A stretch of 64,000 nt of DNA, taken from NCBI GenBank assembly GCA_002245135.1, contig NGBS01001180.1:44490-108489 (forward strand), given 5' to 3'. The position numbers and the translations under genes are program-made. Of the stretch, positions 50,194 through 60,678 are shown in pieces. The notes below the pieces were generated by a model. That model was not told the DNA's origin. It saw only the letters and a program-made list of their open reading frames with translations, and did no database searches. The DNA is from Proteromonas lacertae (lineage: Eukaryota; Sar; Bigyra; Opalinata; Proteromonadidae). Position 1 is the first letter of the stretch, and each line of letters opens with the position of its first letter.

Positions 50194-51636
50194 TTAAATA
50201 ACACTTACAATTCCACTTCCATTAATTGTACACATTCTTCCTGTAACTATATAGAAACGATGAGTGATATTAAAGTTAGTGAAATCATTTGTACCAGGAG
50301 TAGACAACTCAAAAGTAATCTTTAAGTCACTAGCTAATGGTCTTCCTGATTGATTCTTGATATTATCCAAGTCTTTAGATCCAAAATTCAAAATTTCAAA
50401 GAACTTCTTTTCAAAAGGAATATGTCTTTTGAATATATCAAACCATGAATCTTTGAAATAATCTTGTACAGTCATGTAACAATCATAATACTGCATTAAT
50501 GAATAGTCTGGTTGATACACGAAATCGTTAATCATCCATCTGAATTGTGCATTTTCAGGAATTACTGCATATCTATTTTCTGCTGTTTGACCTCCACCTG
50601 TTTGAGTTCCTTCGATCCATGGTCTATAGATAATGTAACGTAAGAATGGTCCATTTGAACTGTTCAATGTAAAGGAATAGTTGAATTGTCCAGATCCACC
50701 TTGATTTACTGTTAATGTATGACACTTTACATCATTGAACTGGATTGGTTTAGATAAACAGTAACTTCTTGTATTGTTATTACATTGAGTATCCTTATTC
50801 AAATAAGCATAGAAATAAAAGTTCTTGAATTTAATTGAATCTGGTTTTATTCCATCTGCAGGCCAGTTTAATGCTGTTTCATTACCTTTATCATTATTAA
50901 AACCCATAATTTGTCCAAATTTAGGAGTTTGTTGGAAATTGAAACATAAATACATTCTTTCACCAAAGAATACATCACTTTTCATTGATAGAAATGTATT
51001 GTAAAATTTATCTAAAAACATCTTTACACGAATAGTTTTAGACTTTTTGTACTGTTGATATTTATCTGTTAGTGTTGTAATTTGTTTATTTCCATCTTTA
51101 TCCATTTCCCATTCATTCTCATCAAGAACTAAATGATCATGGTATTCATTATTCCATTTTAATTGAATTCCATCATAATAATTTGATTGATAAAAAATGT
51201 CAGATCTTTTTCTCACTAATTCATCCATAAACACTCTATAGTGTTCATAATTGTCATCAAGCTTGACTAGATCTGTTCCTGTATTATTACATAAACGAAA
51301 TGCTGCTAATCCAAATCCTTCTTTCATTCCTTTTATATATTTTGGATATAAAGTATTATCACCTGCTACATTACCACTACCATCAATTTTTTGAAATGCT
51401 CCAATTTTAGAAAGTGGAGTAGTTTCAATTTCGATATCATATTGAATGTAAGACTTTGCAAGGTTTATAATGTTCTCACCACTTAATTCGAACCTTATTT
51501 CATCTGAATAAGTGTTATTTTTAAGTTGATAGAATGATTTTGTTTCCATTGGTGTCAACTTGACATACTGATAAAAGGCCATCATTGCTGGAACGTCTAC
51601 ACCGTGTTTTTGCTCTTTTGGGATAGTTAGAGACAT
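50194..51636 (-). CDS. Polinton major capsid protein (double jelly-roll), left copy
   Basis: About 480 residues from the ATG at 51,636 (MSLTIPKEQKHG). Length, beta-rich composition and segments such as SYIQYDIEIETTPLS, MYLCFNFQQTPKFGQIM, NGPFLRYIIYRPWIEG and the C-terminal FNITHRFYIVTGRMC fit the Polinton major capsid family. The order ATPase, major capsid, minor capsid on the same strand supports the call. The frame is whole and identical to the mirror copy. Confidence 0.75.
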   Translation of the reverse strand: MSLTIPKEQKHGVDVPAMMAFYQYVKLTPMETKSFYQLKNNTYSDEIRFELSGENIINLAKSYIQYDIEIETTPLSKIGAFQKIDGSGNVAGDNTLYPKYIKGMKEGFGLAAFRLCNNTGTDLVKLDDNYEHYRVFMDELVRKRSDIFYQSNYYDGIQLKWNNEYHDHLVLDENEWEMDKDGNKQITTLTDKYQQYKKSKTIRVKMFLDKFYNTFLSMKSDVFFGERMYLCFNFQQTPKFGQIMGFNNDKGNETALNWPADGIKPDSIKFKNFYFYAYLNKDTQCNNNTRSYCLSKPIQFNDVKCHTLTVNQGGSGQFNYSFTLNSSNGPFLRYIIYRPWIEGTQTGGGQTAENRYAVIPENAQFRWMINDFVYQPDYSLMQYYDCYMTVQDYFKDSWFDIFKRHIPFEKKFFEILNFGSKDLDNIKNQSGRPLASDLKITFELSTPGTNDFTNFNITHRFYIVTGRMCTINGSGIVSVI

Positions 51637-51666
51637 CAGAAACACAAAATAAAAATAAAATAAAAA

Positions 51667-51867
51667 TTAGACTTTAAAGACAACAATGTCTAAATTAAAC
51701 TCGATATTATCAAGATTGAGTTCATAACCATTTTGTTGAGTAATCTGAATTGTAATGTGACAATTGGTATAAGTATTATTGAACATTTTGCTAGTATTAA
51801 GAATGTCATTGTTCTGGTATGTAATGAATGGTAACTCAGGGTTTGCTATTGGTATATTTTCTAACAC
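51667..51867 (-). mobile_element. Polinton minor-capsid-associated coding piece, left copy
   Basis: 66 codons (LENIPIANPELPFITYQNND and NLDNIEFNLDIVVFKV) of beta-rich sequence lie directly after the minor capsid frame. Similar sequence fills the gap between the two, so this belongs to the same block. Confidence 0.5.
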
Positions 51868-51945
51868 ATTTGAATCTTGAATGATGTTTACAATATCTAA
51901 ACGAATGGATATCGCACTAACCCATATAAGAGATGGACGATATGG

Positions 51946-52632
51946 TTATTGAGTAAATGGGAAATCTACTGAAAATGCAGTTAATGCTCTTTCTGTTCCT
52001 TGAGGTCCTGGAACAAATTTATCATAACATAACCAATAGTTATTATTTGGAATACCTAATATCTTGTAGGCTAAATCTTTTGTTACTATTTCTATTTTTG
52101 AAATCCAAAAAATAGGTTTTGTTAAACTATATAATGCATTCATTTTACTTGCAATTTTTAAATGTCTGGTATGTTCATCATCTTTATCATCTAGCTTAAA
52201 TAAATCACCATTACCTTCTATTACAGGTGTATATAGTATATCCTTAACTATAAACAAATCATCATCAGGAATTTCAAAATCTATATATTTTATAGAACGT
52301 ATTCCATCATTGATTAACTTAATAATCTGATTCTCATCATAAAAACCTTCAGGAATTTGTACTGATGCACATACTGTGGGTTTTTCTGGCGCTGCGCCAT
52401 CTTCTTCATCATAATCACATGTAAATAAGAACTGAAACGTATCGTTTGTCTCTGCTTGTATAGTAGGGAAAGAATTAGGGACAACTGCGTGTAATAACGA
52501 CACATGAGTATAATCTTGATCAAATGATGGTAAGGCTAAGTTCTTTTTGTATCTATTCCCTACTCCAAATGTACCTGTAGTCATTACCATATCAGAATTT
52601 AAATAGTATACACGGTGATTAGAGACTAACAT
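51946..52632 (-). CDS. Polinton minor capsid (penton-type) protein, left copy
   Basis: 228 residues from ATG: RVYYLNSDMVMTTGTFG, DYTHVSLLHAVVPNSFPTI (the V-x-L-x-x-A-x-x-P-x-S signature typical of the family), ETNDTFQFLF and VQIPEGFYDENQIIKLIND. The frame is identical in the mirror arm. The protein forms the pentameric vertices in related capsids. Confidence 0.7.
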   Translation of the reverse strand: MLVSNHRVYYLNSDMVMTTGTFGVGNRYKKNLALPSFDQDYTHVSLLHAVVPNSFPTIQAETNDTFQFLFTCDYDEEDGAAPEKPTVCASVQIPEGFYDENQIIKLINDGIRSIKYIDFEIPDDDLFIVKDILYTPVIEGNGDLFKLDDKDDEHTRHLKIASKMNALYSLTKPIFWISKIEIVTKDLAYKILGIPNNNYWLCYDKFVPGPQGTERALTAFSVDFPFTQ

Positions 52633-52644
52633 TTTGAAAAAATA

Positions 52645-52685
52645 ATAATGTCAATATTGGTAATATTAGTAATATTGACACTATT
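52645..52685. repeat. Short palindrome at the inverted-duplication breakpoint
   Basis: GTCAATATT (52,650-52,658) and AATATTGAC (52,671-52,679) form an inverted repeat. Similarity between the two large arms ends exactly here (matching 57,283-57,310). It lies between the divergent minor capsid gene and the next gene. Confidence 0.7.
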
Positions 52686-52693
52686 TTTATTTT

Positions 52694-53098
52694 ATGGAAG
52701 ATAATAAAAAACCTAAACATAGAACAGTTCCATTCAAATTAACAGAATTAGACAAACAAGTAATCATCAGAAGCTTCAGAAAAGACGGTAAAATCAGAGC
52801 TCCTACAAAATCGAAATTATATCATTTAATTTCAGAATCAAAATCAAAGTTTAAGACAGGTTGTTTTAATGGACCAATCATTGAACAAGTAAAAGTACCT
52901 CTTAACGCGCCAAAACTAACCGCTTCAAACTTCGCTCAAGCCTTAAGTAAACACAAAGAACACAGAATTGCAGGTCAAAAGAAGACAAGAATGATGTTAG
53001 AACAGATTTTAGCACTACATAAGAAGGAAGAAGAGGATTTTTTACCTCCACAAGAGATAATTGACATAAAAGATGACGAAATTAAGGTAAAAGAATAG
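52694..53098 (+). CDS. Polinton basic protein, unassigned
   Basis: 134 codons from ATG, Lys-rich throughout (DNKKPKHRTVPFKLTELD, IIRSFRKDGKIRAPTKSK) with a helical centre and an acidic end. It sits just outside the duplicated block. No family recognised. Confidence 0.45.
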   Translation: MEDNKKPKHRTVPFKLTELDKQVIIRSFRKDGKIRAPTKSKLYHLISESKSKFKTGCFNGPIIEQVKVPLNAPKLTASNFAQALSKHKEHRIAGQKKTRMMLEQILALHKKEEEDFLPPQEIIDIKDDEIKVKE

Positions 53099-53325
53099 AT
53101 AAAATACGTAAAACCGGTCACAAAATCGAATGTAAACAGTTTAAGTGGTTTAGAAGACTTTTTTCCTGTTAATTCAGTTCCCAGTTTAAGCCCAAAATCA
53201 ATAACAGATAAAAGCATTATCTAATTGTATTATTTTTTATTTTTTTTTGTTAATTGATTTAAAATTTTTCTTATGGGGAACGATATAATGACATTTTACT
53301 CTCTGTATTAGTATTTATACTCTAT

Positions 53326-53508
53326 ATGCTCACTCTGGCACTGTACAAATACTTCAAAGCACACAATTGTATTCCAAATGAGGTAGATATCGCAGACATT
53401 CGTTCAAATATGACTGATATGATGGAGAAAGGCTTGCAGCATGACAAGACATTGGAAGATATAAAGGCATATATAGACATTGTGAATAAAAGAAATAACA
53501 CAGTTTAA
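53326..53508 (+). CDS. Small helical Polinton protein, unassigned
   Basis: 60 codons from ATG with a mildly hydrophobic N-terminus (MLTLALYKYFKAHN) and helical remainder (DMMEKGLQHDKTLEDIKAY). It may be a small membrane-associated protein, or a remnant. Confidence 0.35.
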   Translation: MLTLALYKYFKAHNCIPNEVDIADIRSNMTDMMEKGLQHDKTLEDIKAYIDIVNKRNNTV

Positions 53509-53583
53509 ATAATTTGTAACGAATTAATTTTTTATTATATAATAAACGTCTATTTTTTCTGAGAAAGTAAAAAGACTATTTAT

Positions 53584-53656
53584 ATTCATCAGTAGAGTCG
53601 AACACGTTTTCATCATTTAAATAGCAACAGTTTAACCATTAGACTAAATAATTGCC
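53584..53656 (-). tRNA. tRNA-like relic (A-box and B-box only)
   Basis: On the minus strand, TAGTCTAATGG is a perfect A-box and TGTTCGACTCT a good B-box at normal spacing (about 40 bases). The D-stem TTTA/TAAA pairs, but the acceptor and anticodon stems do not fold convincingly, so this is a degraded tRNA or a tRNA-derived fragment. It resembles tRNA-Glu in the D-arm. Confidence 0.3.
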
Positions 53657-53868
53657 TAAAATAAAGTACATATGATGATTCAGTTTGCACAATTTCGTTT
53701 GAAGAATAATTGATGAACAAGATTTACCTGAAGAAGAAAACTCATCTTTAATAATATAGAATAAAGGACCTGACACACCAAATCAAACATTATTAAATTA
53801 CGTGACATATGTCATATTTTGTCATATTTTATTTTTGCATTTTTTGGAATTTTCTAATTTCATATATG

Positions 53869-54180
53869 GATAATCTAATTAAAGATGAAGCAGAAAATAG
53901 TTTTGATTCTTTATATGAAATGTGTAATGTATATCTCAATAAGAAAGATGATGGGAGCAATGACTATCAAACATCAATTAAAATAGCATGCGAGATTATA
54001 TTAAAATTAAAAAAATTAAATGAAGAATATTATTTAAGATTAGATGATATGGTATTACATCAAATGGGAAGATTAGAAGGAAAGAAAATAGCATGTCAAT
54101 ATTTACAAAGAGAATTAGAAAAACAATTAAATGAAATAATACCAAGTATAAACAATATGTTAAAATCAAATACAAATTAA
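53869..54180 (+). CDS. Polinton coiled-coil protein, unassigned
   Basis: About 104 codons from ATG 53,869 (MDNLIKDEAENSFDSLYEM), helical with long heptads (ACEIILKLKKLNEEYYLRLD, YLQRELEKQLNEIIP). No family recognised. Convergent with the next block. Confidence 0.45.
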   Translation, partial: DNLIKDEAENSFDSLYEMCNVYLNKKDDGSNDYQTSIKIACEIILKLKKLNEEYYLRLDDMVLHQMGRLEGKKIACQYLQRELEKQLNEIIPSINNMLKSNTN

Positions 54181-54654
54181 TTAGTCTTTATCATCTTCCA
54201 TTCTGTTTTTAAAAATATTATATATTGAATTTAATTCTGAATTTGTATCGATTAAATAGAGATAATGATTTTTTATATATCTAAAATTTTTAATAGTATT
54301 TGCATTCAAATTGAAATCTTCTTCAGAAATATATGCAAAATCTTCAACATAGAAAGTGTCCAGTTTATTAATTAATTTTTCCAAGTCTTATATAATATCC
54401 AGTCTATAAGATGTTAATTCAGATTTGCTAAATGCGGTAGCTATTTTGCTTCTGTTATATTTCAATTCGATATTTTTTATGAAAGTTACAAAAGACTTTA
54501 TTTTATCTCTTAGATCAGTTTTATCTTTACTACTAAAATTTTCACTTAGATTTAATTTATAGACCCTTCTACTTATATCATTTAAAGTACTTATATAATT
54601 TTTAAGTACATCAAAGAATACATAGAATTCATATACTCTAGCAAAATTACTCAT
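54181..54654 (-). mobile_element. Polinton coding-like block, unassigned
   Basis: Minus-strand segments from an ATG at 54,654 (MSNFARVYEFYVFFDVLK) down to 54,181 are helical and acidic or basic in alternation, in the style of the neighbouring helical genes. No family recognised; the block is broken. Confidence 0.4.
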
Positions 54655-54794
54655 ATTTTTTGGTATTAATTAATTAATTAAATAGAAATACTACTAATAG
54701 GAATTCTTCTTCTAATTCAAATCTGATCCAAAGAATATAATATAATTCAAGTAAAAGAAAGAAATATAAAACAATAATATAAAATAATAAATAT

Positions 54795-55882
54795 CAGGGT
54801 TGTATTTATCAGTTACCGACGGAGATAGGTCAAAACCTATAGGTTATGCCTTGACTGTCGGTTGTTCAAGCCTTACAAGCCGTATATTATAAAATCTATT
54901 TTAATTCATTATATACTAATTTTCTCTTCATAAAAACTATCTTATAATATATTTTAATACATGATTCATATATTTTCAATTCAATTAAATAATTTTTAAC
55001 TTTTTATAAAGAATTACAATTTAATACTCAACAATAATTAGGTATTTTATATAATTATGTTCTTATTTATTTCTACTAATCATCAGTTTCATTTGTAATC
55101 TATCACATGATAAATTTGATTTGGATAAGTTACTTATTTGTCCACCTTCTCGGAAAATATTCTTTCTGGCTCTGAAGATGTTGTTAGACTGTTTAAACTG
55201 TTATTGGCAAGTATGTATACCCTAGGAAACTTGAACTTTAATGATAGCCAGATATTTCTAATGGTTTCAGAGGTGTTGTAATGAATATCATATTGTAAAT
55301 ATTCTTGTACTTCATTTGGCATAATTAATCTCTTTCTTTTTACTGCAAATGCATTTATCAAGGCTTTTTATCTTTAACATATTATACCAAAAGGTTTTGT
55401 AAAAGTTAAAATTAAGATGTTTAAGCATATTTGCCTCTTTTAAGGCAATAACTTCACGAGCCGCTCCAATTGGTAAAACTATACTCCTAGAATACAAAAT
55501 GATAGATTATATTAGATACATTTATGATAATTTTAAGAAATGATTAATGTCAAGCTAAAAGTTTGCCATTTTTTCTTTCAAATTTTTATAATCATTCTAT
55601 ACTTTATATTACATATATAACACAATAGAATAACTCATTGGTAAGGTTAGATTCAATTATGAAGAAAGAAAAAAGCGCATCGACCGACGGTTAATTCGGT
55701 ATTTTATAGAATGATATATAGAGCTTGAATTCAATATGTACAGTTAGATAATATTATTAATATTACATGTTTAGGAGGAGGTCAGCTAATAGTTACTACA
55801 GCCTGGTGTCGGTCAACATTTATTTATTGACCTACGACCGATCGGTTTTCTCCGTCGGTCATGACCGATTTATACAACCCTG
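54795..55882. mobile_element. hAT transposon remnant B (with hATC dimerisation fragment)
   Basis: It is bounded by CAGGGTTGTA and TACAACCCTG, with an exact 8-bp target duplication ATAAATAT (54,787-54,794 and 55,883-55,890). Subterminal GACCGACGG-type motifs occur at both ends. An ORF at 55,134-55,361 (minus) reads KFKFPRVYILANNSLNSL then TTSSEPERIFSEKVDK, the C-terminal hATC dimerisation motif. At 1,088 bp it lacks the catalytic core. It inserted into the Polinton, so it is younger than the Polinton insertion. Confidence 0.88.
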
Positions 55883-55991
55883 ATAAATATAGGTCGTAAA
55901 AGAATTGATATATATCTTTTAGAAATTTCTAAAAGAAAAAAATAATAAATAAATAATAATAAAATAGAAAAATTAATTTTTAATTTTCTAG

Positions 55992-56334
55992 ATGAACCCT
56001 TTCATCCCTCCTTATTATTATTATTCAAACTTTAATTATTATAGTCCACCACCATTTGGAGCGCTTTTATATTCCTCCTCCACAAAATTATGGATTTAAT
56101 CCCATGCCCATGCCATATCCAGGTATGGCACCTCCTAATATGTATGAACCACCTCCACCTATTCAAAATATTCCATTAGTTAGAAATTATGTTCCACCAA
56201 GAAATCTAGTTACAAATACTAATCCTGGTTTCAATTATTATCCTGGAAATATAGGAGTAGATTCAACACCTCAAATTAATATTCCTGACCCAGGATTTGT
56301 AACACCACCTCCCAAGAGAAGATTAGATTTCTAA
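55992..56334 (+). CDS. Polinton proline-rich coding stretch
   Basis: Pro-, Tyr- and Met-rich sequence (FNPMPMPYPGMAPPNMYEPP) ends in PPPKRRLDF. An ATG lies at 55,992 in a different frame from the main open frame (56,056 onward). Disordered; function unknown. It precedes the polymerase. Confidence 0.4.
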
Positions 56335-56370
56335 AACATAAGTCCTCCAAAAATACTAAGAAAAGGAGGT

Positions 56371-57236
56371 ATGCAGGTTCCAATGCCTAATCCAAATCAA
56401 CCTGTTGTTAATCAACCTCCACCAAATGCACAACAGCGTAATAGAGTAGCAGAATTAGATTTACCAGATCAACAACAAAGAGATTTAAGAATAGCAGGTG
56501 ATATATTAGAAAATCATCCTACTCGATTATTACATCTATCACATGAGACTAGAAGATATTATCTTGATTTAATCCAAAGAAGTGATAAAAATTATAGTAG
56601 AACATATCAAGTCAATTTTTTAGATAGAGTAGAAGGAAAAGATCCAGATGCTGTAATTAAATTAATTACACAACAAGATATTCCATTAATTACTAAAATA
56701 AGAGAATATTTAGAAGATGTTAAATATATAAAAGTAACATTAAGTTTTAGAAGTGGTTATATAGGAGCAGACAATCCAGATTATAATAATCCAAATGGTA
56801 ATAAAATAACAAATTGGGTTTATTTAGAATGTAAACCTGTAGTTATTACAGAATCAGAAATAGGAACAGAACAGAAATATTAAAAGGTAGAATAAGAACA
56901 GAAATAGGAACTTTATGGCATACTGAAAAATCAAGTTTAAAATTCAGACAAATTGGTGAAGTTGAAGTTCAATTAGTCAAAGCAACTGCTATGGCAGGTA
57001 GTGGTAAAAATAAAGAACTTCCAGATTGGATTAGAAATAAAAAATGTGTTATATCAATAGATAATAATAAAGAAAATGATCAATTATGTTTTCTATATGC
57101 TATAGCAGCAGCATTTTTTCATGGTAATAATAATAATAAGAATTTAAATAGAGTAGAACAATATAAAGACTATGTTAAAGTTAACTACAATTATAGTATG
57201 TTATATTTCCCAGTAGATCCTATTAAACATAAATAA
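56371..57236 (+). mobile_element. N-terminal part of Polinton DNA polymerase B
   Basis: A disordered Pro/Gln head is followed by VAELDLPDQQQRDLRIAG and by a segment near 57,000-57,236 (LPDWIRNKKCVISIDNN, DQLCFLYAIAAAFFHGN, NRVEQYKDYVKVN, MLYFPVDPIKHK) that matches the conserved region just before the exonuclease domain of Polinton polymerases. The palm and exonuclease parts are absent: the inverted right arm begins about 45 bases later. Broken. Confidence 0.55.
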
Positions 57237-57328
57237 CAAATTCATGAATTTGAAACAATAAATCATATAACATTAAATATATTCAATATTACTAATATTA
57301 CCAATATTGACATTATTATTTTTTCAAA

Positions 57329-58015
57329 ATGTTAGTCTCTAATCACCGTGTATACTATTTAAATTCTGATATGGTAATGACTACAGGTACATTTGGAGTA
57401 GGGAATAGATACAAAAAGAACTTAGCCTTACCATCATTTGATCAAGATTATACTCATGTGTCGTTATTACACGCAGTTGTCCCTAATTCTTTCCCTACTA
57501 TACAAGCAGAGACAAACGATACGTTTCAGTTCTTATTTACATGTGATTATGATGAAGAAGATGGCGCAGCGCCAGAAAAACCCACAGTATGTGCATCAGT
57601 ACAAATTCCTGAAGGTTTTTATGATGAGAATCAGATTATTAAGTTAATCAATGATGGAATACGTTCTATAAAATATATAGATTTTGAAATTCCTGATGAT
57701 GATTTGTTTATAGTTAAGGATATACTATATACACCTGTAATAGAAGGTAATGGTGATTTATTTAAGCTAGATGATAAAGATGATGAACATACCAGACATT
57801 TAAAAATTGCAAGTAAAATGAATGCATTATATAGTTTAACAAAACCTATTTTTTGGATTTCAAAAATAGAAATAGTAACAAAAGATTTAGCCTACAAGAT
57901 ATTAGGTATTCCAAATAATAACTATTGGTTATGTTATGATAAATTTGTTCCAGGACCTCAAGGAACAGAAAGAGCATTAACTGCATTTTCAGTAGATTTC
58001 CCATTTACTCAATAA
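57329..58015 (+). CDS. Polinton minor capsid protein, right copy
   Basis: Identical in all 228 residues to 51,946-52,632. Confidence 0.7.
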   Translation: MLVSNHRVYYLNSDMVMTTGTFGVGNRYKKNLALPSFDQDYTHVSLLHAVVPNSFPTIQAETNDTFQFLFTCDYDEEDGAAPEKPTVCASVQIPEGFYDENQIIKLINDGIRSIKYIDFEIPDDDLFIVKDILYTPVIEGNGDLFKLDDKDDEHTRHLKIASKMNALYSLTKPIFWISKIEIVTKDLAYKILGIPNNNYWLCYDKFVPGPQGTERALTAFSVDFPFTQ

Positions 58016-58093
58016 CCATATCGTCCATCTCTTATATGGGTTAGTGCGATATCCATTCGTTTAGATATTGTAAACATCATTCAAGATTCAAAT

Positions 58094-58294
58094 GTGTTAG
58101 AAAATATACCAATAGCAAACCCTGAGTTACCATTCATTACATACCAGAACAATGACATTCTTAATACTAGCAAAATGTTCAATAATACTTATACCAATTG
58201 TCACATTACAATTCAGATTACTCAACAAAATGGTTATGAACTCAATCTTGATAATATCGAGTTTAATTTAGACATTGTTGTCTTTAAAGTCTAA
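58094..58294 (+). mobile_element. Polinton minor-capsid-associated piece, right copy
   Basis: Mirror copy of 51,667-51,867 with an identical translation. Confidence 0.5.
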
Positions 58295-58324
58295 TTTTTA
58301 TTTTATTTTTATTTTGTGTTTCTG

Positions 58325-59767
58325 ATGTCTCTAACTATCCCAAAAGAGCAAAAACACGGTGTAGACGTTCCAGCAATGATGGCCTTTTATCAGTATGTCA
58401 AGTTGACACCAATGGAAACAAAATCATTCTATCAACTTAAAAATAACACTTATTCAGATGAAATAAGGTTCGAATTAAGTGGTGAGAACATTATAAACCT
58501 TGCAAAGTCTTACATTCAATATGATATCGAAATTGAAACTACTCCACTTTCTAAAATTGGAGCATTTCAAAAAATTGATGGTAGTGGTAATGTAGCAGGT
58601 GATAATACTTTATATCCAAAATATATAAAAGGAATGAAAGAAGGATTTGGATTAGCAGCATTTCGTTTATGTAATAATACAGGAACAGATCTAGTCAAGC
58701 TTGATGACAATTATGAACACTATAGAGTGTTTATGGATGAATTAGTGAGAAAAAGATCTGACATTTTTTATCAATCAAATTATTATGATGGAATTCAATT
58801 AAAATGGAATAATGAATACCATGATCATTTAGTTCTTGATGAGAATGAATGGGAAATGGATAAAGATGGAAATAAACAAATTACAACACTAACAGATAAA
58901 TATCAACAGTACAAAAAGTCTAAAACTATTCGTGTAAAGATGTTTTTAGATAAATTTTACAATACATTTCTATCAATGAAAAGTGATGTATTCTTTGGTG
59001 AAAGAATGTATTTATGTTTCAATTTCCAACAAACTCCTAAATTTGGACAAATTATGGGTTTTAATAATGATAAAGGTAATGAAACAGCATTAAACTGGCC
59101 TGCAGATGGAATAAAACCAGATTCAATTAAATTCAAGAACTTTTATTTCTATGCTTATTTGAATAAGGATACTCAATGTAATAACAATACAAGAAGTTAC
59201 TGTTTATCTAAACCAATCCAGTTCAATGATGTAAAGTGTCATACATTAACAGTAAATCAAGGTGGATCTGGACAATTCAACTATTCCTTTACATTGAACA
59301 GTTCAAATGGACCATTCTTACGTTACATTATCTATAGACCATGGATCGAAGGAACTCAAACAGGTGGAGGTCAAACAGCAGAAAATAGATATGCAGTAAT
59401 TCCTGAAAATGCACAATTCAGATGGATGATTAACGATTTCGTGTATCAACCAGACTATTCATTAATGCAGTATTATGATTGTTACATGACTGTACAAGAT
59501 TATTTCAAAGATTCATGGTTTGATATATTCAAAAGACATATTCCTTTTGAAAAGAAGTTCTTTGAAATTTTGAATTTTGGATCTAAAGACTTGGATAATA
59601 TCAAGAATCAATCAGGAAGACCATTAGCTAGTGACTTAAAGATTACTTTTGAGTTGTCTACTCCTGGTACAAATGATTTCACTAACTTTAATATCACTCA
59701 TCGTTTCTATATAGTTACAGGAAGAATGTGTACAATTAATGGAAGTGGAATTGTAAGTGTTATTTAA
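58325..59767 (+). CDS. Polinton major capsid protein, right copy
   Basis: About 480 residues, identical to the left copy at 50,194-51,636. The frame is whole. Confidence 0.75.
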   Translation: MSLTIPKEQKHGVDVPAMMAFYQYVKLTPMETKSFYQLKNNTYSDEIRFELSGENIINLAKSYIQYDIEIETTPLSKIGAFQKIDGSGNVAGDNTLYPKYIKGMKEGFGLAAFRLCNNTGTDLVKLDDNYEHYRVFMDELVRKRSDIFYQSNYYDGIQLKWNNEYHDHLVLDENEWEMDKDGNKQITTLTDKYQQYKKSKTIRVKMFLDKFYNTFLSMKSDVFFGERMYLCFNFQQTPKFGQIMGFNNDKGNETALNWPADGIKPDSIKFKNFYFYAYLNKDTQCNNNTRSYCLSKPIQFNDVKCHTLTVNQGGSGQFNYSFTLNSSNGPFLRYIIYRPWIEGTQTGGGQTAENRYAVIPENAQFRWMINDFVYQPDYSLMQYYDCYMTVQDYFKDSWFDIFKRHIPFEKKFFEILNFGSKDLDNIKNQSGRPLASDLKITFELSTPGTNDFTNFNITHRFYIVTGRMCTINGSGIVSVI

Positions 59768-59831
59768 ACTAACTAATAACCAACATAATGACTATATTCC
59801 TTATATAATTGTTTTTTTATTTTTTCTTTAA

Positions 59832-60678
59832 ATGAGTAAAATAAAACTAGAGAAATGTAATGACGTTGTCATAACGCCAGTAGAATCAGCAGTTAAAGGT
59901 ACTAAATAGAGATCAAGAGATACTGTTTTAGGCTATGATTATTTTGAAGAGCCTTTCTGCAACATATTTATATTAGCTAAGAAGAACAGTGGAAAAGACA
60001 ACGCTTATATTTAACATGATACAACACTTGCTAAAGAAGAATTATGATCAAACTGTATATTTCTTTGTAGGAACAATTTCAAAGGATATTATTTATGAAA
60101 AGATCACTGATATGTTGAAGTTCAATTTAATAGAGTACCATTGTTACTATTCTATAGTAAATGAAGATAAAGTGAATGTATTAGAAGCAGTATTAGAAAA
60201 TATCAAAGAAATAGATAAAGAAAACTACAATTACCCAGAAAATATTTTTATATTCGATGATATATCATTCGATTTATCAAATAAGACCGTTTCAAAACTA
60301 CTCAAATCAAACCGTCATTACAAGTCAAAAGTAATTATATCAAGTCAATATGTTACAGATTTAACACCATCTGTTCGTCTACAATTAGATTATTGCTTAG
60401 TATTTAGAAATCTAAGTTTAGCTAATCTACACAGTGTTCATAATAATTTAGATTTGTGGGTAGATTTCAGTAAATTTAGAGAATATTACAAGTATGCAAC
60501 CAATTACAGTAATCATTCATTCCTCTACATCGATTTGTGCAATCATGAATTTCGTGTAAACTTTAATATGAAAATTAAAAACGATAGTAATGGTTATAAA
60601 AGTGATAATGAAAATACCAGCATTAGTTCCTCCTCTTCTTCCTCTGATTCGTCCGATACTGATGATGATTCAGAATAA
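59832..60678 (+). mobile_element. Polinton packaging ATPase region, right copy
   Basis: Mirror copy of 49,284-50,129, with the same P-loop and Walker-B-like regions. Broken. Confidence 0.65.

Larger units (their letters stand above)
45990..52678 (+). repeat. Left arm of the Polinton inverted duplication
   Basis: From the acidic-protein gene to the palindrome, this block is the reverse complement of 57,283-64,000. The arms are close to identical over the capsid genes. The outer limit cannot be seen because the partner reaches the window end. Confidence 0.9.
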
